Positions 54,144 to 64,000 of a DNA stretch of 64,000 bases are shown in pieces; the first letter of the stretch is position 1, and every line of letters begins with the position of its first letter. Location: the NCBI GenBank assembly GCA_026745465.1, contig JACYXH010000473.1:7738191-7802190 (forward strand), read 5' to 3'. The DNA comes from Lota lota (lineage: Eukaryota; Chordata; Actinopteri; Gadiformes; Lotidae). Both the position numbers and the translations under genes were made by a program. A model generated the notes under the pieces. It was given only the letters and a program-made list of their open reading frames with translations, was not told where the DNA came from and did no database searches.

Positions 54144-57100
54144 CTATGCGATGCTGTTGACGGAGATGCTGGACAGGTCGTTCCTGATGATCTCGTTGAC
54201 TGTGAAAGACAAATGAGTGAAATGATTACAACGTTATTAAAATAAAATATTAGTATGCTCTATTGTTATCACAATATATGTATGTTACACTGTTATACGA
54301 CAATGACCTGATGTGTGGAATAAACCAGTAGGTTCTGCTTGAAGTGTGCTCCAGTTTATGTGTGTCCCATCACTTTCTTCAATCACTACAGCTTCTTTGA
54401 AATGTACTCATTCTAAGCAGACCGACTTCAACACAAAACAAATATTTACTGTACACTGACTGATAAGAGATGCAGAATGCAATGTGGCTATGTTTAGATT
54501 CACCGATTGATCTAAAATGACAGAGTTTAAGACCAATGGTGGTAAGCTTACAGTATCTTTGTGTTTAAAATGATGTATTAAAATACATTCTCTGGACAGA
54601 TTTCTTTTTGTGGATCAGGTTTAGGTACAGGAGCTCTAAGAAGCTGATTCAAAAGTGCAAGATTGCTGGTGATGAATAAGAAGACCAGCCCCTGGAGTGT
54701 GTCTGGAGAAACCCCAGGCAGCCGACCAAGATGGGGGAATCCTATACCCAGATTCTGACCTCTCTTGGTCCATCCACAACCCAGAGGCCTGGAGAAGCAT
54801 CAAGGAAAGCCAGAGATTCCCTAATCCCTGTTTTTCTGTCCAAGGCCTCTTCTCACCCTCCGGAGCCGACAACTTGTGCTGTAACGTCCTTCCTGAGTTG
54901 CTCTCACTTCCTGCCACGGTACTGGTGAAGGGGTGTGTGTGTTCTTACATTTCTGCCTGGTCCCCAACGAGAACCCCTTGAGTTATTCACAAGTCTGAGT
55001 GTAACGTGTTATTAACGCGAGTACTGGGACAGAAACTCTGAAACGACCAAAAATAACTCGATTCAGGCCCACAAAAGCACAACCTCCGCAAGCAGATCGG
55101 TGGGACCTACAAAAAACGTTTCTAAATAATGAAATACGCACTTCACTGTACATTTGATCAACGCCATTCCCAGGCGTGCGGCACACCACACATTCTTTGT
55201 AGTCCTTTACAGCCCTAAAGCAAGTCTAAAAGTCAGTGAAGCTCTGCTGGCAGATTGATAGCTATTCATAAAGGAACAGGCAGGAGCAAGGAGTTTTGGA
55301 TCACTTGTGTGGGACAGCAGTATCACACAAACCTGCCATGGAAACACACATTCAACATTTTGTATACACGTGAGAACACGGTGCAATTTACAGCAAGACA
55401 ACGCCAGGGCAATGACGATATTCATGTTTTAAGTTACTTTCAAATCCTCTAAATATGTCATGCTACAGGGCCAGGTGCAGAGAAGAAATGACTTACTACC
55501 TTATAAAGCTCCACCTCAGTGCTTTGACTTTATCTGTGCAATACATCACAAGGATGCTGCTTCCAAAATTTATATTTTTAGCGCTTAGTGTAGCATGCTA
55601 ATAATCATAGCATGCTAACCGCTAATGCTAATCAGGGGTTTCTAAACATGTGGAATTTTGTCTCTGGTGCCTCGCATCTGGTGCCGAGAACCAACCCTCT
55701 ACTGGGGAAGAGAGGAGTCCATCTTCCATTTCACCGCCATCAGTAACGCCTGCTCTGTATATAACGGTTAAGATCAGATCCTGTATATACGGACACGCCA
55801 AATACTGAGAAGCAACCCACCGTCCGAAAACAAAATACAGCCGGCAGCTGTGCTAACTGGAGGAGTTGGGAGGGGAGGATAAGGAATTACAACCACAAGA
55901 AGTAAATTCCCGGGTTCTATCCCCGCCCTCTTTAATTTTCGGTAATTCCACCGACCGTGTGTTGGTTCTACCAGCAGGTGGGGGCTCACCAAGAACCCAC
56001 AGACCTTCATGGCTCTGTTTGATCTGGCTCTGACGCTCCCAGCATCTGGAGAATGAGAATTCTTTTTTATGGGGCTATTATCACCCCGACTTTAATACAG
56101 GTGGGAGTGGTGGTGGTGGTGGTGGGGGGGCTGGATAGTGTATCAAAACAAAACACTGGCTAGGCCGCTCGACTCACCTTTGCACAAGTCTGAGGTAATG
56201 GGTCTGATCCCCGAATAGCTTCACCCTGCCTCTAGGCATTCGGCAAGATGTGTTACCCCTACCTTTACTCTCCTTAATGACATTGGGACTTATGTCACTT
56301 GTTCCACATCCTGGTAACCACTTCCTGCCTGGGAACTGCTCTGTGATTGGCTTATGTACGGTAATGCAACTACTCCTATTTCTAATATATAGTAATATTC
56401 TTTGTATGTATACGGAGAAATGAATTGCCCTAAACGAGGTCAAATAAACTGTAACTGAAATCGGTTTGATTCTAAAAAGAAAAAAAGAGAAAAACAAATA
56501 AAGGGGAAGAAAGAAAGAAGGAAAGAAAGACTGTTAGTAGGGAAAGTCACCTTCCTTCTCTCGCTGACACAACAGGGACTGTTTGTATACCGTTACCATG
56601 GCCTACTTTTCATTGTGCTGCTACATTTAATGTGAAGGATCTAATTGAAAAAGAAAATCTATCCATTGATCGTGTGAGCGTGTTTACAGTCTACAGTTTA
56701 TCCACAACAAAGCACCAAAAATAGCCCCTGGACAACACATTAGTGTCATCAGGCTGTGGTCAGATTGACTTGCTCAAGAGGGACTCGAGAGATACAATGC
56801 TATGCCAGCTACTCAGCGAAAATAACAGTCTTCCAAATTAAAATTGATCTTACGCAGGGGAAATTAATACAATAATACTTTTGCAGAGTTCTGCTCATAC
56901 CATTATAATAATATTAATAATAATAATAATAATATATATTGTTTTATGTTAGCAAAATTTATTAGAACAGCATCTTGCTAACAGGCCCACAAGTGGTGTT
57001 TTTTCTGGATACATCAGAAAACGTCAGTTGAGATAGCCTAAGATTTTAGCTATATGTGAAATCATACATCATAATAATGTAGTTCAATGTTGCCGTTTAT

Positions 57101-60100
57101 TTACACAGCCCGCTCAAAAAGGAAATACAAAGAATTAGGACAAAAGCACTACAAATTAATTCCCCACAAAATGTCCCCACTGTCAACGGAGAGAGTTAAC
57201 GCTTAGAGATTGAGCTATTGGACGCTCTTATTTGTTATTCTACGAGTCTGGCTTCACAAACCGTCGCTCAAGCATGAAAAAACAAGACCAAAAAATAATA
57301 CTGGGCAACATGTACTAATCCAGAAACCTGCTTCCTCTGCCGCCAAAGTACAGCAACAGCTGGCGCTTACTGATAGACCCTTGTGTGGCGGACAGGAAGC
57401 GCCTGACGAACCAGGAACTTCCAAACAATTAGCTAGCGGCAGCAGCAAGCGCTACACTATTTGCCTCATTAACGTCGAACATAATCCGGTGGTAATAACC
57501 GACAAGGTCTCTCACTCTCCCTCCCCCTCTCTCCCCCCCTCTCTCTCAACACAATGCTCCAGGAGAATAAGGCCCCCAGGTACACCACCGATGAATAACT
57601 ATAAATATCAAAGACAGGCTGGGAGACAATGAGGGAGGAGGGGGAGGAGGAGAGGGGAGGGGAGGGGAGGCTGGGGACAGGGGGGGGAAGGGGGAGCCGA
57701 ACAGCTTAAGGACCTGACAGGCCCCGTCCAGGAGCCAGGGGACGTTCTTGGCGAGCAGTACCGAGGTTCCTACTGAGTTACCGCTAGCTTGTCCCTCAGT
57801 GCATTTCTATAGTTCAGTTATGTATTGATTTAATACATTTCGTTGTTTTTATATTATTATTTTTATATTGGCTTTCATCCTAGCTAGGCTTTACTTGGGA
57901 GTGTGCCGTAAGTGAATATTAAGGACAATTCTTTCAGTGTAGTCTGCGGAGAGCATAACTATATAAATTGAACTGAGAGAGTGTAATTACTATGAACGTT
58001 AAAACCACTTTAATTGCTACTGTTTGGAAATGCATTTCAATTTAAAAAGGCAACATTCCCTTGAATCTGTAAACTATTATTCTCATATCGTCACTACTTT
58101 TAAATGGTTCTTTATTTCGTCTATTATTTCAATGCCATATTTTGAATTAAGACCAAGAAATTCCATTTAGTTTAGGTCGTTTTCACCCCAAATTAAAAAT
58201 TCTGTTCAAAACACTGCAGTTTGTTGCTGTACCCTGCAGGGTAATCTAAATAGGTTACAACAAACCCTAAAAATACGACTTAGAAACACTTTTTGGTTCT
58301 CTCTCGCTCTATTTAACATCCGGATCATTTTCCTACCTCACTACTGAAACAAAACCTTAGAAACTCTGTGATGTGAAGCGTACGGCTACTACTGAGCCAA
58401 AATGGCAGCATTGGAAGAAATAAAAAAAACTCTTGAGTCAGCAGCAGACTTTATTGGCCTAAATCCATCTCCCTCTGCCCCTGGAGATGTAGAGGGGAGA
58501 CCCTGTAGCCTCTCTAACCCGCTCCAGCCATGGGTCAACTCCAGGCGTGATGTGCTATTTCTTTCCATTAACAAAGAAACGTGTCAGAATAACGTCAAAG
58601 AGAAAAAGATGAGTGCAGGGCAGAAGGGGTCGGTGGTGGGGACGAGGACTACGGTCTGAAAAAACAGAGAGAGAGAGATAACGCTGATGTTGAAAAATTA
58701 AAGGTCAGCTGTTTTGCTCTCGAATGGAGCGGGAGAATGTTCTGGAACTTCCCTTTGTGGTAAGCTAAAAGCTAACAGGACAGATAATGAAACGTTATCT
58801 TTAAGGAGAGCATTTAAGTGCTTTATTCAATGCTGGTTATGCCATGTAAATATGACGTAACTTCACATCGCTGGGAGAAAATAAGAGCTCTTAAAGCTTT
58901 CAAGGTTTTAATTTAGAGTGCCATCAATCAATCAATGCTTGACATTCGGAAATAATGTGTAAAATGTTTTATATGTAATTGCTGCCCCCCCCCCCCCCCC
59001 CCCCCCCGGTCTAGTAAAAACACACACACACATATGTCCACACACGCTCATACAGATGCTTTAAAAAATGTACCTCCGCGTTTGGCGATTTTCCCATTTC
59101 ATTACGAGAGCTATAATGCCCATGACCAAGACAAAATCAAAGACTACACCACACCTGAGTGAAACCCTAAAATAATACAAAAAACATATCCAGCTCTGCC
59201 CGAAGTAGGGAAAAGCCGCATTAACTGGCGCGCTCGACTAAAAAAGGCCCTCTAAGGTGCCAATGAAAACAGAGCAGGAGGCCACCCCTATGAAATGTAC
59301 CTTCTGTCTCCGCAGGGTAACATGTATTCTTCCACTTAATTCATTACTTTAAACACTATCCCCCAACATTCGGCAGAAAGATGTGGTCGGGGCCAATGGC
59401 GGCACCGCAGTCTGGGCGAAACTTCAAATTAAAAGCCTCTCTGGTGGCTCCAGCAGTGTGCAGGCCGCCCCTCTCCGGGACCCAGACAGGCCTCACAAAG
59501 TGTTAATGTCTTTAAACGCAGAACCTTCTGGAGGAAGTACTTCATAACCGCCACCACCACCACCTCCACCTCCACCTCCACCTCCACCTCCACTCCTTGG
59601 CTGCCATCATCACCAGGAAGCCCCGGCCATATCGCCCAGCAGCAGAGGGAGGGGAGGGAGGTGGGTACCAGATCAAAGCTCAGAACCACTCTCTCCACTG
59701 ATAGCTGCTGGTGAGCCCCCCCCCCCTCCCCCCCAGCCCTTCATCTGCACGACCCAGGCTTCCCTCCCCTTGATTCGGGGGCCAGGCAGTGTTTTTGTTG
59801 GGTGGGTACGTGGGTGGGTGGTTGTGGGTGGTGGGTGGTGGTCTGCCCCTGGGGGGGACAGGGTCATTTATCCCACTTATTTGAAATCACCGCAGAGCAG
59901 AGCTCGGGCGGCGGTGGGGCTGAGACCCAGAGACGGTGAGATCATGCAGTTACCCCCCCCCCCCCCCCCCTGGCCGCAGTCTGCAGAGGGGTAAAAACAC
60001 ACGGAGGTGAGGCCGACTTGGCGCAGTGGGGTTTAGCTTGTTAGCGTCAGCGCGCGGCGCGCCAGGTCGTCCGGGTGACTTTGATGCTAACTACCACATT

Positions 60101-61043
60101 AATCACCGCCCGGAGCAACGGCAGTAAGGGAATGAAAAATAGAGATATGTTTACAACAAACCTTTAGCTTTATAACGTAACTGGAACGAGTACGAGAAAC
60201 GCGACGATATTATTGAAATGATTGTTGTCAATGGTTTGAGGAATTAGACGCATAATGTGTGGATTAGGTAGTTAGCACTTTCATTCGTAGTGTGTTGTGT
60301 CTGCAAAAGGTATTAGAGTATGGAGTTTGAAAAACGGAGTATGAAACAATGCCAAATGTACAGGGAGAGTGTGCAGATGTCTGATGGACCGCCGTGTGTT
60401 CTGTGTGGCCCTGTAAGGCGACCCGTCTCCCACTCACCGTCGTCCAGGTAGATCTGGTCCAGCTCCTGGGGCTCCTGCTTGATGTTGATGGCCAATGGGT
60501 GGGGACCGCCTCCACCCTCACCGTCCTGCAGGGAGGCCCGGCCTCTCTCCGGCCCCTTGGCGGGCTGGGTCTGCTGGGGGCCCTGGGGGCTGGCGCCGGG
60601 GCTGACTCTGGAGGGCGGGGCCGGGCCGGGGGAGAAGGGGGCGTCGGGGCCCGTGGTGCCCGGGGTGGAGGGCTGCGAACCTGGGGAGGACGAGGCGCTG
60701 CTGGGGGGGTAGAGGCCGGAGGTCTGGTAGCGCCCGGGCGTCTCCTGGATGATAGAGACGTGGGGGGGCACGGGAGGGGACCGGGGCCCCGGGGGAGAGA
60801 GGCCCCTGCTGTGGAAGGGCGTGGGGGGGGAGAGGTCGTGCAGCTTGGGGCTGGTGCTGGGCGAGGAAGAGGAGGAGAGCGAGGAAGGCTTGGGCACGGC
60901 CTGCTGCTGGCCGACGGGGGAGGTCATCATGATGGGGGTTGGGGCGTAGTAGGGCTTGGGGTGCAGCGGGAGGGTGGGGCTCCGCTGGACGCACAGCAGG
61001 GGGGAGTCGTAGTCGTCCCGCGGCTCCATCTTAATGGTGGGAA
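54144..61043 (-). CDS. nfatc2: NFATC2 transcription factor, last two coding exons (5' end outside window)
   Basis: Two exons, 61043-60438 and 54199-54144, join in phase (GAC G|TC AAC) across a 6.2 kb intron. The first encodes about 201 residues: it opens VPTIKMEPRDDYDSPLLC, matching the segment that follows the Rel-homology region in NFATC2, then a Pro/Ser-rich transactivation tail, then INIKQEPQELDQIYLDD. The second supplies VNEIIRNDLSSISVNSIA and the stop. The IKQE...LDQ.YLDDVNEIIR block is the NFATC2 C-terminal signature, here with a shorter, different tip. NFAT proteins are calcineurin-dependent transcription factors that shuttle to the nucleus on calcium signalling. The DNA-binding (Rel-homology) and regulatory domains must lie beyond 64000. 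Reading on past the 60438 donor would add a 40-residue alternative end. IKMEP and IKQEP are SUMO-consensus-like (psi-K-x-E). Confidence 0.85.
56156..56312 (+). mobile_element. tRNA-derived SINE fragment in nfatc2 intron
   Basis: Head TGGCTAGGCCGCTCGACTCA resembles an A box and GGGTCTGATCCCC a B box. The GGCATTCGGCAAGATGTGTTA that follows is like the fish SINE body motif seen at 41.9 kb. No standard tail was found. Confidence 0.45.
57630..57700 (+). other. G-rich tract with G-quadruplex potential
   Basis: Repeated GGGAGG and GGGGAGGGGAGGGGAGG units followed by GGGGGGGAAGGGGG; many closely spaced G runs in the nfatc2 intron (C-rich on the transcribed sense). Confidence 0.55.
58985..59007. repeat. 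Poly-C run of about 23 bases
   Basis: Uninterrupted C homopolymer; its true length is uncertain in any assembly. Confidence 0.9.
59551..59595. repeat. (CCACCT)n microsatellite
   Basis: CCA units passing into about six CCTCCA hexamers in the nfatc2 intron. Confidence 0.9.
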
Positions 61044-61127
61044 CTGACGGAGGAGGGGAACAAGAGGAGGAAGAAAAGATGAAAAGATGAAAAGATGAGC
61101 AAACATGTGTTGCTGACTCCCGCCCCC

Positions 61128-61160
61128 TCCACCACCACCACCACCACCACCACCACCACC
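61128..61160. repeat. (CCA)n microsatellite
   Basis: About ten CCA triplets in the nfatc2 intron, 85 bp upstream (gene sense) of the exon acceptor. Confidence 0.9.
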
Positions 61161-62749
61161 ATTCCTTCACCCAGTCCCTCTCTGACCCCACCCCTCTTCC
61201 CGAGCCACTGGGAGTGAGTGAGTGGGCTCGTGGCTTGGATACCTACGGCCAAACAAACACAGCGGCTCAAAGAGTCTCTGTGTCTGGGCCCGCGCGCTCC
61301 CCGCCCAGCTGAACATATTCACAAACCCAGCGAAATAAAAAGGAAAAACATAAATGGATGAATCATCAAGAGCAGGACGACTCCAGCTGCTTCTCTAATA
61401 GAAACGAGGGCTTGTTTTGTTTGGACGATGCTACGCTGCTAACGGCCTCTTCGACGTGTCGTGTAAGATGTGTTGGCGGCTGGCGGCTTGAGCTGGCGAC
61501 TGAAATGATAAATTAGGGCACTTTTATAGTGACGCGGTGAACGGGACTTGTTTTAAAACATGTCACATATTTAACGGAAATCTTTAAACTGAACAAAATC
61601 GCATACACCTTTTTTTAAGCCATGAAACAAAAATTGCGATCGACATTTTTTTCAAGACGTGGCTAACCCTTGAAAAGTTTGGACGAATGTGGTGATGACA
61701 TTGGTCGGGACCTTTGGAGTCCAGATGATCCTAACTTCTTCTCCCAAAGTCTCGTTTTTATACTCCACGACTTGGCCGCCCATTCGGATCCCGGGGTAGA
61801 TGATGTTAGACACTTAAGCTCTTTAAATGAGGAGCTTCAGTGGGGCTCAGAGCGTTTATGACGAGACATCAATCTTAAGTAACGAGCGGCCACGGTACTG
61901 TTCCTTTAACATCCAGACAACGGCCCTGTCTCTATCCAACCTGGGCTCCAGTCTCTGGGCTGGGCCTTCTCTCGGCACGCTGAACTGGACTCCTTCTCTG
62001 CGTTTCATGGCTTGGCGGTGTCTGGTTTACGCTTTATAATCTGGAGCATGTGCTTGGATGGAAGTTGGATGAGGTCGAAGCAGCGGAACCCAGTTGCTTT
62101 ATTGTTCTAACTGTCAATCCCATCGAACTGTCTTGGAATTTGTTTGGCTGCCTACTGTAAATGTCTGAGATTGTGTTTTTCTTTGCTTTATCGACATTCG
62201 GTTATGTTTTTCTTCACTTGATTCTGATTCCTTGGCTTTTTGTCTGTGTCTCAAAGGAAAGGGTCTTCAACAGGGTTCTCTGCGTGGCAAAAGGGGACAC
62301 CTTGGTCGACGAGGTGTCCATGAAAAAAGACCATGTTTAAGATGTGAGTAATGTCAGTTGAAGGTATGTGGGACGGTCTTGAACACCAAACCATGTTCAC
62401 CTCGATCACATGAGTTGAACAGAGAAGAAGAGCACCTCCAATATCAATACCAACACTCTTTCATGGCCAACAAGAGAAGGCACTGGGGGGGGGAGGGGGG
62501 GGGGCGGGTACAGACAGAAGCAACAGGTTTCTAAATAAGCGGGAAAATGTGTACCATTCAACAAAACCCCAGAGAGCGAGAGGGAATGAGCGCTACGCAA
62601 TACGAGACACACAGAGGAGGGCCAACCGCCGCGATGAAGATATCCGAGTGGTGCGGGGATAAAAACGAGGTTCAAAAGTTAAAAAACAAAACAAGGATTG
62701 GATGATCGCAGCTCATTGAAATCGTAATGTACCTAATGCTGCTAATTGC

Positions 62750-63020
62750 CCACTCGATCTGTTGGAGACCTTCATATGTTTGGAGCTAATACACACTCAA
62801 CGCTGAGGGAATCTATAGCTAATAGACACTTAGCTCTCAGAGACCTAAATGCAGCTGAATAGCGCTATCAAAATAGCGAATAGACACTCAATGCTTGTAA
62901 ACGCTAATGTAGCTAATAGGCACTCAGTGTTTTGGAGACTGTGTTTGACCATAATGTAGCTAACAAACACACAGCCTGGTTTTTTTTACTCAGCTAATAG
63001 ACACTCAATGTTTTGGAGAC
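62750..63020. repeat. Degenerate minisatellite, AATAGACACTCAATG-type
   Basis: About five diverged units of the form AGCTAATAGACACTCAATG...TTTGGAGAC, spaced roughly 50-65 bp. Motif instances near 62786, 62817, 62880, 62915 and 62995. Confidence 0.7.
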
Positions 63021-63044
63021 AGTGATACAGCAAAAAATAAATAA

Positions 63045-63190
63045 AAGTCCTTTAGCTGATGCTTTTATCCAAAGCAAGTTACAGGGATGTTTTTTAGATA
63101 GGCCTATTTGTCAATCAGGAGAAGGTAGTAGGATTCATCCACATCAGCTGGTAGTCAAACACCCTCACCAACTCGAGTGCCCTGCCTTAA
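63045..63190 (-). mobile_element. SINE fragment with fish-type tail
   Basis: Plus strand begins TTTAGCTGATGCTTTTATCC followed by AAAGCAAGTTAC, the reverse complement of the standard fish SINE tail. On the minus strand the head side holds GTTGGTGAGGGTGTTTGACTA and GATGAATCC, weakly tRNA-like. Confidence 0.5.
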
Positions 63191-63787
63191 TTTACCTAAT
63201 AGATGAGCAGCCTGTCCCCCCCCCCACCCTCTCTCTCCACATGTTTGCAGACACTGAGCAGACTGGCTGGTCCCTGCTCCCTGGCACTTGGATGGAGACA
63301 ATGCCCTTCTTTCTCAGGAGCGCTAGCAGAGAGCGCCCACAGCCACGCTGAGCCAGCACAGCCTGAATCCCCGCTTTGAATAACCCACTGGATGCTAGCT
63401 CCCAGCCCGCAGCGCAATTAGCAGTGGTTTCTGCCTTCCAGTGGGAGGGGCAGCGCTTCTTTCTGGAGTGTCTTTTTTTTTTAATATACGGTCTGGCAAT
63501 AGAGTTTCTATACGCGTTAACAGGTCTTTCCCATGATCCTCTGCGCCCCACCCATCAGCCTGTGTGCATTGACAGCAGTGTTTCTCCACCAGATTCAGGT
63601 ATGGAAAAGAACAGATTTTTATGGAGATGAGTCTGTTTCTTTAGTTTTTTCTTTGGGTTCATAGCGTTGCTTTGTTCCTCCCTCAGAAAACCACCAGACA
63701 CATAGAAAAACACGAGGCGGTTGTTTGCAGTGCCGATGTAAAAACGACTGTGTTTACAAAGTTTTCTCCAATTAGCATGAAAAGTAG

Positions 63788-63838
<51 letters not shown>
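63788..63838. repeat. (GA)n microsatellite
   Basis: GA tract with one GCGAGA interruption near the right edge of the window. Confidence 0.9.
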
Positions 63839-63841
<3 letters not shown>

Positions 63842-64000
63842 GTAAATGAGAGAATTAATGAGAGAGCGGGTGGGTTGGAGGTCAAGAGGACCTGCCTTGT
63901 ATTCTGAGTGCTCACAAGGTTAATCTTCAGTGCCATTGAGCATAATAATTATTATGAATGTAGCTTTTGTTGAAAATGCCAAAAAGTATTTTTAATGCGT

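Larger units (their letters stand above)
54200..60437. other. nfatc2: nfatc2 last intron (6.2 kb)
   Basis: No second gene is convincing here. It contains a SINE (56156-56312), a poly-C run, G-rich tracts near 57630-57700 and 59800-59850, a (CCACCT)n tract, and a plus-strand 85-codon open frame at 58402-58659 in good start context (AAAATGGCAG) that lacks any recognisable homology. Confidence 0.6.
61044..64000. other. nfatc2: nfatc2 upstream intron, no exon recognised
   Basis: No Rel-homology-type exon was found on the minus strand. It contains a (CCA)n tract just left of the exon acceptor's far side (61128-61160), a degenerate repeat (62750-63020), a SINE-like fragment and a (GA)n tract at the right edge. 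Confidence 0.5.

Noticed and set aside
54144..54199. NFATC3 or NFATC4 as identity of the minus-strand NFAT gene
   Set aside because: The VPTIKMEP...YDSP opening and IKQEP...LDQIYLDDVNEIIR ending match NFATC2 best from memory; the remaining doubt is stated in the feature.
54697..54981. 94-codon plus-strand frame near the nfatc2 last exon
   Set aside because: Overlapping open frames on both strands and no homology suggest chance.
57210..57632. 140-codon plus-strand frame in the nfatc2 intron
   Set aside because: Low-complexity composition, no family resemblance, no promoter or splice signals found.
58402..58659. Plus-strand 85-codon frame starting MAALEEIKKTLESAADFIGL
   Set aside because: Good start context but no recognisable homology, no splice partner, and it lies inside an nfatc2 intron on the opposite strand. 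Kept only as a mention; a conservation test would decide.

Overview
The window is nuclear DNA from a ray-finned (teleost) fish. Genes have spliced exons with GT-AG borders, AT-rich introns, tRNA-derived SINE fragments with the usual fish tail, and many long dinucleotide microsatellites. The gene content (epiplakin, FBXL6, two riboflavin transporters, NFATC2) is vertebrate. The microsatellite density would fit a gadiform, but that is only an impression; the species cannot be fixed from the sequence.

Layout from left to right. 1-3.3 kb: no gene recognised. 3.3-22.9 kb (+): epiplakin (eppk1), with a putative TATA promoter, a noncoding first exon, a 3.4 kb intron and one coding exon of 16 kb. It encodes 16 plakin-repeat domains, the last ten in near-identical 1077-bp modules. 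24.2-30.5 kb (-): fbxl6, an F-box/LRR ubiquitin-ligase adaptor, nine coding exons solved here plus a noncoding first exon; it is tail-to-tail with eppk1. 30.5-30.8 kb: a compact TATA-less divergent promoter. 31.1-33.9 kb (+): an intact 864-residue protein I do not recognise, sitting inside what is a head-to-head FBXL6/SLC52A2 pair in human. 34.7-37.6 kb (+): slc52a2-type riboflavin transporter, four exons, with a one-base frame disruption in the GC-rich loop region. 42.0-44.1 kb (+): slc52a3-type riboflavin transporter, three coding exons. 45-50 kb (-): a tandem cluster of a class A GPCR, one intact copy flanked by two decayed copies. 54.1-61.0 kb (-): the last two coding exons of nfatc2, whose 5' part lies beyond the right edge.

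The genes are not an operon or pathway. The two SLC52 genes do related work (riboflavin uptake), and the fbxl6-slc52a2 neighbourhood plus epiplakin matches human 8q24.3. The most interesting items are the homogenised epiplakin array, the unrecognised gene between fbxl6 and slc52a2, the GPCR cluster in decay, a 131-bp TG tract 17 nt from a splice acceptor, and several uncatalogued foldback or terminal-inverted-repeat elements. I found no evidence of a new multi-gene system; the unrecognised 864-residue gene is the nearest candidate for something undescribed.
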